64,000 nt of DNA, taken from Flagellimonas beolgyonensis. Lineage in GTDB: Bacteria > Bacteroidota > Bacteroidia > Flavobacteriales > Flavobacteriaceae. This document shows positions 7,899-15,911 of this stretch, piece by piece (position 1 is the first letter of the stretch; every line of letters starts with the position of its first letter). A model generated the notes under the pieces. That model saw nothing but the letters and a program-made list of their open reading frames with translations, was not told the DNA's origin and did no database searches. The stretch is taken from assembly GCF_003992615.1 (NCBI RefSeq), contig NZ_RZMY01000018.1, forward strand, positions 124,001-188,000, written 5' to 3'. The position numbers and the translations under genes were made by a program.

Positions 7899-9140
7899 TT
7901 GAATTTAGAATTGTTTATTGCCAAACGCCTGATCACAGGGAAGGAACATAAAATTAGTATTTCCGCCCCTATAATAAAAATTGCCATTGCGGCAATCGCC
8001 ATTGGTGTGATCATGATGCTCATTGCGATTGCAACGGGTGTAGGTCTCAAGCAAAAGATTCGGGAGAAGATTGCTGCGTTCAACGGGCATATCCAAATTT
8101 CCAACTACGACAACAATACTTCTGAGGTTTCCCTTTTTCCCATTTCCATTCACCAAGATTTTTATCCGGAGTTCAAAAACGTGGAAGGGGTTAGGCATGT
8201 TCAGGCTGTGGCCACCAAAGGTGGAATCATTCGCACCGAGGATACCTTTGAGGGCATGTTGGCCAAGGGCGTGGGAACCGATTACGATTGGAACGTTTTC
8301 CAGGAGTATATTGTGGATGGACGTTTACCGGATTATTCAGGCAAACTCAACGATGAGGTGTTGATATCGAGAATGATGGCAAATCGATTGCAATTGGGTG
8401 TAGGGGATACCTTTTTTTCCTTTTTTCTGAAAGATGGGGATGCCTCCAAAGTGCCCAACAATCGTAGGTTCAACATTGTGGGCATATACGATAGTGGATT
8501 TGAGGAGTTTGATGCCACTTACGTCTTTGTCGATATTCGTCACATTCAACGTATGAACAAATGGGAGGATGATGAAATCGGCAATTTTGAGGTGTTTTTG
8601 GACGATTTTGACCAGCTCGAAGCCAAAAGCAACGAAATTTATGGCAAAACGGTGTCCAGTTTGGATACCCAAAACATTAAGACCAAGTATTATCGCATTT
8701 TTGAATGGCTCGGACTTTTTGATTTTAATATTGCATTGATCATTGGTATCATGATCATAGTGGGCGGTATCAACATGATCACGGCCCTGTTGGTTTTGAT
8801 CTTGGAACGAACCCAAATGATCGGAATTTTAAAGGCATTGGGCTCGGCCAATTGGAGTATCCGCAAGGTGTTTTTGTACAATGCCGCTTATCTGATCGCC
8901 ATTGGACTATTCTGGGGTAACCTGATTGGGTTGGGGGTCATTTTTCTTCAGGATAAATACCGCATGTTCAAGTTCCCGAACCCAGAGGAATACTACATCG
9001 AATACATCCCGGTACACATCGATATACCTACGGTTGTTTTGCTCAATTTAGGGGTCATGTTCCTGTGTTTGCTCATGTTGCTGGTACCTTCCTACATCAT
9101 TACCAAAATCACCCCGGTCAAGGCCATTCAGTTTGAGTAA
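7899..9140 (+). CDS. FtsX-like ABC transporter permease (LolC/E, MacB-type)
   Basis: A 413-residue permease. An N-terminal transmembrane helix (about 24-47, IAIAAIAIGVIMMLIAIATG) is followed by a large periplasmic MacB-like domain (about 60-270). Three C-terminal helices lie at about 283-305, 328-350 and 372-395, the FtsX/MacB layout, in the loop-rich ERTQMIGILKALGSANWSIRKVF context. Such permeases pair with an ATPase in lipoprotein sorting or export; no ATPase gene is adjacent. The start is a TTG giving MNLELFIAKRLI, typical of flavobacterial homologues; the in-frame upstream extension is antisense to namZ and looks non-coding. Role in lipoprotein release is an inference from family. Confidence 0.87.
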   Translation: MNLELFIAKRLITGKEHKISISAPIIKIAIAAIAIGVIMMLIAIATGVGLKQKIREKIAAFNGHIQISNYDNNTSEVSLFPISIHQDFYPEFKNVEGVRHVQAVATKGGIIRTEDTFEGMLAKGVGTDYDWNVFQEYIVDGRLPDYSGKLNDEVLISRMMANRLQLGVGDTFFSFFLKDGDASKVPNNRRFNIVGIYDSGFEEFDATYVFVDIRHIQRMNKWEDDEIGNFEVFLDDFDQLEAKSNEIYGKTVSSLDTQNIKTKYYRIFEWLGLFDFNIALIIGIMIIVGGINMITALLVLILERTQMIGILKALGSANWSIRKVFLYNAAYLIAIGLFWGNLIGLGVIFLQDKYRMFKFPNPEEYYIEYIPVHIDIPTVVLLNLGVMFLCLLMLLVPSYIITKITPVKAIQFE

Positions 9141-9193
9141 CGACTCGGAATTATCCGCATAAATTGATACCTTGTGTGGTAAAATCAACCAAC

Positions 9194-10492
9194 ATGACTT
9201 CAAAATACATATTCGCTGCCGTAGCAGTATTTCTATCTCTTTCGTTATCAGCCCAAAAACTTTCCAGAACTGAAAAAAAGATTGTTGCTTCCGTGGAAAA
9301 GAACAATTCTGATGCCATCGGGTTTTTGGAAAAAGTGGTGAATATCAACAGCGGAACCCTCAATGCAAAAGGCGTACAGGAAGTGGGTATGGTATTCAAG
9401 GATGCTTTTGACGACATCGGATTCGATACCCGTTGGGTGGATATGCCCGCCGAAATGGGCCGTGCTGGACATTTGTTAGCCGAAACTTCGGGAAACAAGG
9501 GCAAAAAGTTGTTGTTGATCGGTCATTTGGACACCGTTTTCGAAAAGGACAGTCCGTTTCAGACTTTTGAAATGGTAAATGACAGTATCGCCCATGCGCC
9601 AGGGGGCAATGATATGAAAGGGGGCGATGTTATCGTCCTCTATGCCTTGAAAGCTTTACATGACAATGGACTCTTAAACAATGCGCAGATTATTGTGGCA
9701 TTTACCGGGGATGAGGAAAGTACTGGAAAACCTTTGGATATTAGTAGAAAGGACTTGGTGGAAGCGGCCAAGCGAAGCGATATAGCCCTTGGGTTTGAAA
9801 CCTCCACGGGATTCAATTATGCCACGGTAGCCCGAAGGGGTGCATCGGGTTGGGAAGTGGAAGTGGAAGGAAAACGAGCCCACTCCTCAGGCATTTTTAG
9901 CGAGAATACCGGTGCCGGTGCCATTTTTGAGATGTCAAGAATACTGCATGGGTTTTACACGGATGTAAAAGGGGAGGATTTGTTGACTTTCAACCCGGGT
10001 GTTTTACTGGGTGGTACCTTTGTCAACTTTGATGAGGCCACCAGTAAGGGCGATGCCTTTGGAAAGTCGAATGTGGTAGCGCAAAAAGCCATTGTAAAAG
10101 GTGGACTGCGTTTTATTTCCGAAGAACAAAAGGAAAGGGCCAGGGCCAAAATGCGTGAGATTGCTGCCAATAATTTACCCCAAACATCAGCCACTGTGAG
10201 TTTTACCGACAGTTATCCAGCCATGAAACCCACGGAGGGCAACATGCAATTATTGGGAATTTTGAACGATGTAAGCCTAGATCTTGGCCAAGGGGAAGTT
10301 TTGGCCTATGATCCGGGTCGAAGGGGTGCCGCCGATGTTTCGTTTGTCGCGGAATATGTGGATTGTTTAGATGGTTTGGGCACCATGGGTTCAGGGGCGC
10401 ATACGCCACAAGAGACGGTAAATTTGAATACAATCCAGGCATTGACCAAACGTACTGCATTGTTGATCTACCGATTGATAAACACCAACTAA
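9194..10492 (+). CDS. M20 family metallopeptidase, exported (carboxypeptidase G2-like)
   Basis: A 432-residue protein with an N-terminal signal peptide (to LSLSAQ, about residue 21). M20 zinc-site motifs are visible: GHLDTVF (His111, Asp113), GGNDMKGG (Asp140), TGDEESTG (catalytic and metal-binding acidic residues 173-175) and the C-terminal GSGAHTPQETVNL. A dimerisation domain lies between, with GKRAHSSGIFSENTGAGAIFEM. The closest named type is glutamate carboxypeptidase (CPG2-like), which removes C-terminal amino acids from peptides. Start at 9194 is preferred because the signal peptide begins there. Its stop codon overlaps the next start by one base (TAATG), indicating translational coupling with the epimerase-like gene. 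Confidence 0.88.
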   Translation: MTSKYIFAAVAVFLSLSLSAQKLSRTEKKIVASVEKNNSDAIGFLEKVVNINSGTLNAKGVQEVGMVFKDAFDDIGFDTRWVDMPAEMGRAGHLLAETSGNKGKKLLLIGHLDTVFEKDSPFQTFEMVNDSIAHAPGGNDMKGGDVIVLYALKALHDNGLLNNAQIIVAFTGDEESTGKPLDISRKDLVEAAKRSDIALGFETSTGFNYATVARRGASGWEVEVEGKRAHSSGIFSENTGAGAIFEMSRILHGFYTDVKGEDLLTFNPGVLLGGTFVNFDEATSKGDAFGKSNVVAQKAIVKGGLRFISEEQKERARAKMREIAANNLPQTSATVSFTDSYPAMKPTEGNMQLLGILNDVSLDLGQGEVLAYDPGRRGAADVSFVAEYVDCLDGLGTMGSGAHTPQETVNLNTIQALTKRTALLIYRLINTN

Positions 10493-11268
10493 TGGTACAA
10501 CTCCAAAAAAATAATACTGTCGTCAGCATCGATAAAGGCGAACTTGTGGGTTACGAAGTGGATGGCCATGAGTTTATGCACCAAAAAGGAAGTCCAGGTT
10601 GGGGAAATGCCGATACGGAAATGTTCCCAATAATCGGACCGGTGGATGAGGCCGATTTTCGGGTGGCTACACCGAGGGGAAAGGCTGTACAGGACCAACA
10701 TGGACTGTTACGCCAAATGTCGTATGTTCTGGTTTCAAAATCAGAATATTTTGCAGTTTTTACCAAGGAATATAAAGCAGGTACGCCAATTCCAAATTCA
10801 AAATATCCAGCAAAATCAACCGAGGAAACGCTTTCATGGCCCTACGATTTTAGATTTGAAAAATCCTTTGATCTGAACGGAGATGCGTTGGAAATTACCT
10901 TCAAAATATCAGGTGAAAAAGATATGCCGTTTATGTTGGGTTACCATCCGGCCTTTAAGTTGACCACTCCGTTGCCAACCATCATCACTAAAAAGGGGGA
11001 AATTACCTTGGACCAGGTATTGGCAGTTGGGAGTAGGGCGTTACATGTGCCTGAATGTACCGAAATTACCCTTAGGGATGAAAAGGAATTTACGATTGCC
11101 ACCGAAGGTTTTGGTGATTTCATGTGCTGGACGGAAGTTCGGAACATGGTCTGCATCGAACCCATTTCTTTTTATCCGTATGCCGTGGAACAACACAATT
11201 TGCACCATGGATTTCAAATGCTGGAAGGGGAGGCCATTTTTAAAGTTTTCTTGCGCCCCGGTACATGA
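10492..11268 (+). CDS. Aldose 1-epimerase family protein (GalM/YeaD-like)
   Basis: A 258-residue soluble protein of the galactose mutarotase-like fold. Visible motifs include HEFMHQKGSPGWGNADTEMFPIIGPV near the N-terminus, MLGYHPAFKL (likely active-site His) in the middle and CIEPISFYPYA near the C-terminus. Members interconvert anomers of sugars or sugar phosphates; the precise substrate is unknown. The ATG at 10492 shares a base with the stop of the preceding M20 peptidase gene. A longer in-frame extension would run back into that gene and is not homologous. It ends 1 base before the convergent regulator gene. The pairing of a peptidase with a mutarotase has no obvious pathway meaning. Confidence 0.85.
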   Translation: MVQLQKNNTVVSIDKGELVGYEVDGHEFMHQKGSPGWGNADTEMFPIIGPVDEADFRVATPRGKAVQDQHGLLRQMSYVLVSKSEYFAVFTKEYKAGTPIPNSKYPAKSTEETLSWPYDFRFEKSFDLNGDALEITFKISGEKDMPFMLGYHPAFKLTTPLPTIITKKGEITLDQVLAVGSRALHVPECTEITLRDEKEFTIATEGFGDFMCWTEVRNMVCIEPISFYPYAVEQHNLHHGFQMLEGEAIFKVFLRPGT

Positions 11269-11269
11269 T

Positions 11270-12745
11270 CTAGCCAAATTTTTGTTGCAGGGTTTCGACC
11301 ACAGCTTCGGTTTTGCGGTTACGTTCCTGACGGGTTAAAATGGTTGGGGGGGATTGCCGTACATCGCAATCGGCGATGGAACAACGTTCGCAGGTAACAC
11401 CCACATTATAGGTCTTGATGGAGGAATCGTTCAAAAATGCCACTTTCTTCCGTAATTCGGAATTGATCTGCAGGCCAAGGCTCACACTGCGGTATAGGTT
11501 TTTTTTGAACGGGTCTACCGTGGCACTGGAAAAAATTAAATAGGATAATCCATCGTTCGGATAATGGGAAATCTGGGCATCCATATGATGCTCTTCCTCG
11601 GTTTTGGCAATATCCTGCAAAACCCGAATGGAGACCCATCGTCTGCAATATTTTTCGTTGGTCTCGTTCCCATGCGGTGAATGGTGGTGCGTTAGGTGCA
11701 GTTCCTTGGTGATGTCAAATCGGTTGGTGTCCTTTTTATGGGCCAACCGCAGGAAAAACAGATTTTCGAGCTGGTAATCGTTGGGCAAAATGTTGGTCAA
11801 ACGTTGATAAAGGGATTCCGGTGACGCATTGTAATAGTTTTTCAATCCCGTTAAAAAGGTCTTGTCAAATTTGGGTTTGGCCAAAAAAGCATCAACGTGT
11901 TTTTTGATCACTTGTCTTGGGATGACCAAGGCTCCCGCAAAATAGGAAGCATAAAAATTGTTCAGTACTTGGTCAAAATTATTGAACTTGATCCAAGTGA
12001 ATGTGTAGAGTCGTTCCTGAATGTCCAAATAATTGTAACCGATTTCTTTGGCATAGATAAAAGTGCGCTGCGCCTCATCAATATGATCGGCCACCAACAA
12101 AGTCTTGGTCTTGGGGATAAAAATAGATCGGAGATTATCCAGTTCCCGGTATTTGGTCAGTTCATCGGTATTGATGGTATAGCCATACTCCTCGACCAAT
12201 ATTTCTTCCAACTCTTTTGAAGTTGGCGATTGGGCCAAATCTATCTGGTAAGCTTTGGCAAATTGAAGTACGGCATCTTCCAATTCCGGAAAAAAATTAT
12301 TGCTCGCTTCTTGAAAGGATCGAAGGGCGGCCAAGTAAAAATTCTCCTTGCCAAAATTATAGTGTTTGGCAATTTCGATGATGGTACTGATAAATGCGTT
12401 GACCTTGGTGGGCGCATTGGCTACGATATCAATAAGATCACTTTCCTTAATGCCGAACAGTTCCAATGGCAGTTCCTTAAGCACCTTGGATTGCAACAGT
12501 TCACCCACTGGTGCCAGGTTCTTGTCCAATTTCAAGGAAACCAAATTGTCGTAGGGTACTTCCAGTTTTTCGGCAAGCAGCGCAATTTTGTCCGTTTTTG
12601 GATATTTTTTTCCCTTCTCGATCTCGTTCAAGTATGATTTTGAAAGGCCGGTAAGCTTCGCTAGGCCGAATAAAGAAAGGTTTCGCTTGGTGCGAACCTG
12701 CTTCAGCTTAAGCCCAAATATCAATTTTATGTATTCTTCTTCCAT
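11270..12745 (-). CDS. XRE-family regulator of RamB/ScfR type (glyoxylate/short-chain acid metabolism)
   Basis: A 491-residue regulator. The N-terminal helix-turn-helix (about 10-65) contains GLAKLTGLSKSYLNEIEKGKKYPKTDKI. The middle resembles the ImmA/IrrE-like region (YASYFAGALVIPRQ) of the short-chain fatty acyl regulator family. The C-terminal DUF2083-type domain carries cysteines in CERCSIADC (about 452, 455, 460). Family members RamB, MccR and PrpR-like proteins sense acyl-CoA-type metabolites and control the glyoxylate shunt or propionate use. It is divergent from aceB-aceA across 127 bases with two palindromes, so control of aceBA is a strong inference. The N-terminal helix and a TATCTTTG element upstream support the start. 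Confidence 0.9.
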   Translation of the reverse strand: MEEEYIKLIFGLKLKQVRTKRNLSLFGLAKLTGLSKSYLNEIEKGKKYPKTDKIALLAEKLEVPYDNLVSLKLDKNLAPVGELLQSKVLKELPLELFGIKESDLIDIVANAPTKVNAFISTIIEIAKHYNFGKENFYLAALRSFQEASNNFFPELEDAVLQFAKAYQIDLAQSPTSKELEEILVEEYGYTINTDELTKYRELDNLRSIFIPKTKTLLVADHIDEAQRTFIYAKEIGYNYLDIQERLYTFTWIKFNNFDQVLNNFYASYFAGALVIPRQVIKKHVDAFLAKPKFDKTFLTGLKNYYNASPESLYQRLTNILPNDYQLENLFFLRLAHKKDTNRFDITKELHLTHHHSPHGNETNEKYCRRWVSIRVLQDIAKTEEEHHMDAQISHYPNDGLSYLIFSSATVDPFKKNLYRSVSLGLQINSELRKKVAFLNDSSIKTYNVGVTCERCSIADCDVRQSPPTILTRQERNRKTEAVVETLQQKFG

Positions 12746-12755
12746 TTTTCTTGAT

Positions 12756-12763
12756 CAAAGATA
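12756..12763 (-). promoter_or_regulatory. -7 promoter element for the RamB-like regulator
   Basis: The minus strand reads TATCTTTG, ending 10 bases before the start codon at 12745. The predicted leader is only a few bases long. Confidence 0.5.
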
Positions 12764-12806
12764 GCCTTTTTTGCGAATCTTTTAAAAATAGCGGATAAAT
12801 ATAAAA

Positions 12807-12840
12807 AAGCGAACGTTCGCTTGTTTTTCTCAAACGTTTG
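12807..12840. promoter_or_regulatory. Two AACGTT-centred palindromes: probable operator of the glyoxylate shunt
   Basis: AAGCGAACGTTCGCTT (12807-12822) is a perfect 16-bp palindrome and CAAACGTTTG (12831-12840) a perfect 10-bp palindrome. Both have AACGTT at the centre, and the centres are 21 bp apart, two helical turns, so two dimers could bind on one face. The first overlaps the putative aceB -33 TTG (12821-12823) and the second lies between -33 and -7. The neighbouring RamB-like regulator is the obvious candidate protein. Confidence 0.7.
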
Positions 12841-12851
12841 CGTTAATCTTG
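12821..12851 (+). promoter_or_regulatory. Putative aceB promoter (-33 TTG, -7 TAATCTTG)
   Basis: TTG at 12821-12823 and TAATCTTG at 12844-12851 are separated by 20 bases. The -7 element differs from TAnnTTTG at one position. The aceB ATG follows 21 bases later. Both palindromes overlap this promoter. Confidence 0.5.
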
Positions 12852-12872
12852 TTGAAGTAAATATGAAATGTT

Positions 12873-14471
12873 ATGGATGAAGCATTAATCACAAGTACCA
12901 AGTTGCAGTTTGCAAAAGAAGTGGAGAACTACTATCCGGAATTGTTGACGGATGGCGCATTGGAATTTTTGATCGCACTACATCAAAAGTTCAATAGGTC
13001 AAGATTACAATTGTTGGACGAACGGGCCAGAAGACAGGTACGTTTTGATCTCGGGGAGTTTCCTGATTTTCCGGCAGAGACGGAACAGACTCGTACAGCC
13101 AATTGGCGCATTAAAAACATTCCTGAGAACCTGCAGGACAGAAGGGTGGAAATAACTGGACCAGTTGAACGTAAAATGGTCATCAATGCACTCAACTCAG
13201 GGGCCAAGACCTTTATGGCCGATTTTGAGGACAGCAATGCACCCACATGGTACAATTGCATGCAGGGTCAACAGAACCTTATCGATGCGAACAATCGAAC
13301 TATTACCTATTATGATTCGAAAAAAGGAAAACAATATGCATTGAACGATGAAGTTGCCGTTTTGTTGGTACGTCCACGAGGATTGCATTTGAACGAACGT
13401 CATATTTTGATCAATGGAGAGGAAACCTCCGGTAGTTTGGTCGATTTTGGCCTGTACGTCTACCATAATTCCGGCACGTTGCGAAGAAGAGGGTCAGCCC
13501 CTTATTTCTATCTGCCCAAATTGGAGCATTATTTGGAAGCAAGATGGTGGAACGATGTGTTCACCTTTGCCGAGGAATATATTGGCATACCGGTGGGTAC
13601 CTACAAGGCTACCGTATTGATCGAAACCATTACGGCCAGTTTTCAGTTGGATGAAATCATCTATGAGTTGAAGAACCATATCGTTGGTTTGAACTGTGGG
13701 CGATGGGACTACATTTTTTCCTATATCAAAAAATTCAGGAACCATCCAGACTATCTGATGCCCGATCGCGATCAAGTGACCATGACGGTGCCGTTTATGG
13801 ATGCCTACTCCCGATTGGTGATCCAACGTTGCCACAAAAGAGGCATCCATGCCATGGGGGGCATGGCAGCACAGATTCCCATCAACAATGACCCTGTGGC
13901 CAACGAAAAGGCATTGGAAAAGGTTCGGGCAGACAAAGAACGCGAAGTTAAAAATGGCCACGATGGTACGTGGGTGGCCCATCCAGGATTGGTGAGCATA
14001 GCCATGGAAGTATTTAATGCCCATATGCCAGATGCCAATCAGTTGGGCAAATTAAGGAAAGAAGATCATATTTCGGCTACCGATTTGCTGGCCATTCCCA
14101 AAGGGACCATTACCGAAAAGGGTATACGGAAAAATATTTCCGTGGGTATTTTTTATCTCGAATCATGGCTACGAGGCAATGGTTGTGTCGCCATCAATAA
14201 CCTTATGGAGGATGCGGCAACCGCTGAGATATCCAGAACACAGGTATGGCAATGGCTAAAGTTCAATGCCCGATTGGATGATGGCCGAAAACTCACTCAA
14301 GAACTATATAAATCCATCTTGGCGGAGGAGGTCATCAAGATCAGACATGTGGTCGGTGAGGGCAACATGCACAATACCAAATTTGAAGAAGCCATAGCGC
14401 TCTTCGATAAACTTGTGCAGGCCAATGAGTTTGAGGAGTTCCTTACCCTCAAGGCCTATAAAGAAATCTAA
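12873..14471 (+). CDS. aceB: Malate synthase A
   Basis: Condenses glyoxylate with acetyl-CoA to malate, the second step of the glyoxylate shunt. The 532-residue length matches the isoform A type (about 530) rather than the longer GlcB type. Visible landmarks are the N-terminal [23 protein letters not shown], the [14 protein letters not shown] block, [11 protein letters not shown], the [17 protein letters not shown] region and [10 protein letters not shown]. It is followed 82 bases later by isocitrate lyase and almost certainly cotranscribed. The promoter region shared with the RamB-like gene suggests carbon-source control. Confidence 0.97.
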   Translation: MDEALITSTKLQFAKEVENYYPELLTDGALEFLIALHQKFNRSRLQLLDERARRQVRFDLGEFPDFPAETEQTRTANWRIKNIPENLQDRRVEITGPVERKMVINALNSGAKTFMADFEDSNAPTWYNCMQGQQNLIDANNRTITYYDSKKGKQYALNDEVAVLLVRPRGLHLNERHILINGEETSGSLVDFGLYVYHNSGTLRRRGSAPYFYLPKLEHYLEARWWNDVFTFAEEYIGIPVGTYKATVLIETITASFQLDEIIYELKNHIVGLNCGRWDYIFSYIKKFRNHPDYLMPDRDQVTMTVPFMDAYSRLVIQRCHKRGIHAMGGMAAQIPINNDPVANEKALEKVRADKEREVKNGHDGTWVAHPGLVSIAMEVFNAHMPDANQLGKLRKEDHISATDLLAIPKGTITEKGIRKNISVGIFYLESWLRGNGCVAINNLMEDAATAEISRTQVWQWLKFNARLDDGRKLTQELYKSILAEEVIKIRHVVGEGNMHNTKFEEAIALFDKLVQANEFEEFLTLKAYKEI

Positions 14472-14494
14472 ACAAGTCAATCAATACATAAAAA

Positions 14495-14527
14495 AATCCC
14501 AAGAATGCGCGAACATTACATGGGATT
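14495..14527 (+). promoter_or_regulatory. Hairpin in the aceB-aceA spacer
   Basis: AATCCCA (14495-14501) and TGGGATT (14521-14527) form a 7-bp stem with a 19-base loop. The loop contains GCGAAC (14509-14514), the same half-site as in the palindrome at 12807-12822. It could affect mRNA processing or stability; there is no T-tract, so it is not a typical terminator. Confidence 0.4.
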
Positions 14528-14553
14528 CAAGTCAAATTTCGAATTCTAAAATT

Positions 14554-15831
14554 ATGGAAAAAAAAGAGAAAATTCAAGCATTGGTAACCGATTGGACCAT
14601 AAATCCGAGATGGAAGGGGGTAGAACGTCCCTATACGGCCGAGGAAGTGATCAAACTTCGTGGTTCCTATGAAATTGACCACTCCATTGCCCGTTTGGGG
14701 GCAGAAAAGCTATGGAAAAAACTGAACAACCAGGATTTTGTAGCGGGGTTGGGCGCCTTGACCGGTAACCAGGCCATTCAGGAAGTGGAGGCCGGACTGG
14801 ATGCGATATACTTGAGTGGCTGGCAGGTAGCCGCCGATGCCAATTTGGCGGGCGAAATGTATCCCGATCAATCGTTGTATCCAGCCAATAGTGTGCCCAT
14901 TGTGGTGAAACGCATCAACAATGCCCTGCTTCGCGCCGATCAGATTCAGTCCGTTAACGGGGTTCGGGACAAAAAGGATTATCTAGTGCCCATTGTGGCC
15001 GATGCAGAAGCCGGTTTTGGCGGAAACCTCAATGCCTATGAACTCATGAAATCCATGATTGAAAATGGCGCATCCGGTGTCCATTTTGAAGACCAGTTAA
15101 GCTCCGCTAAAAAATGCGGACATTTGGGCGGTAAGGTTTTGGTGCCTACGCAAGAGGCCATCAATAAATTGATAGCTGCCCGATTGGCTGCAGATGTTAT
15201 GGGCGTGCCCACCGTGATCATTGCCAGAACCGATGCCGACGCTGCCAATCTGCTGACCAGTGACATCGACCCAAGAGATCATCAGTTTTTGACCGGAGAA
15301 CGTTCATCGGAAGGGTTCTTTTATGTGAAAAATGGTTTGGAACAGGGCATAGATCGCGGTTTGAGCTATGCGCCTTTTGCCGATCTGATTTGGTTGGAAA
15401 CCTCTACCCCAGATCTGGAGCAAGCCAGAAAATTCGCTGAGGGAATCCACAGTAAATACCCCGGAAAACTTTTGGCCTACAACTGCTCGCCATCGTTCAA
15501 TTGGGCCGCCAAATTGAGTGTGAAGGAAATGGAAACCTTCAGGGAAGAATTGGCTGCCTTGGGCTATAAATTCCAGTTCATCACCTTGGCCGGGTTCCAT
15601 GCCTTGAACACCAGTATGTTCGAGCTTTCCAAATCGTACAAGGAAAGGGGAATGGCAGGGTATTCCGAATTGCAGGAGCGCGAGTTTGCCTTGCAAAATG
15701 ATGGTTTCAAAGCCGTAAAACACCAAGGCTTTGTGGGTACTTCCTATTTTGATATGGTCCAGAATATCGTGACCGCTGGAAAGGCAAGTACCATGGCCAT
15801 GAAGGGTAGTACGGAGACTGCCCAATTTTAA
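14554..15831 (+). CDS. aceA: Isocitrate lyase
   Basis: Cleaves isocitrate to succinate and glyoxylate, allowing growth on acetate, fatty acids or acetogenic amino acids. The 425-residue protein has the catalytic signature [10 protein letters not shown] (active-site Cys188). It also has [17 protein letters not shown], the metal-binding [20 protein letters not shown] and YNCSPSFNW. Length and motifs match the short bacterial AceA subfamily. The start at 14554 ([14 protein letters not shown]) was preferred because the in-frame upstream extension overlaps the end of aceB without homology. A strong terminator follows. Confidence 0.97.
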   Translation: MEKKEKIQALVTDWTINPRWKGVERPYTAEEVIKLRGSYEIDHSIARLGAEKLWKKLNNQDFVAGLGALTGNQAIQEVEAGLDAIYLSGWQVAADANLAGEMYPDQSLYPANSVPIVVKRINNALLRADQIQSVNGVRDKKDYLVPIVADAEAGFGGNLNAYELMKSMIENGASGVHFEDQLSSAKKCGHLGGKVLVPTQEAINKLIAARLAADVMGVPTVIIARTDADAANLLTSDIDPRDHQFLTGERSSEGFFYVKNGLEQGIDRGLSYAPFADLIWLETSTPDLEQARKFAEGIHSKYPGKLLAYNCSPSFNWAAKLSVKEMETFREELAALGYKFQFITLAGFHALNTSMFELSKSYKERGMAGYSELQEREFALQNDGFKAVKHQGFVGTSYFDMVQNIVTAGKASTMAMKGSTETAQF

Positions 15832-15875
15832 TACTGGAAAATTTTAATTCTGTAGTTAGTTGCTCATAATTCCAG

Positions 15876-15900
15876 GCCCCCTTTTAAAGGGGGCTTATTT
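15876..15900 (+). terminator. Rho-independent terminator of aceBA
   Basis: GCCCCC and GGGGGC (15876-15881 / 15889-15894), extended by pairing TTT/AAA, form a stable hairpin followed by TTATTT. It lies 45 bases after the aceA stop. Confidence 0.85.
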
Positions 15901-15911
15901 GTTGGAAGCTG

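Noticed and set aside
10363..10491. Upstream extension of the aldose epimerase-like gene
   Set aside because: Overlaps the M20 peptidase in another frame; the family begins at the ATG sharing a base with the peptidase stop.
14495..14527. aceB-aceA hairpin considered as a terminator
   Set aside because: No T-tract follows and aceA needs to be expressed with aceB; listed only as a possible processing structure.
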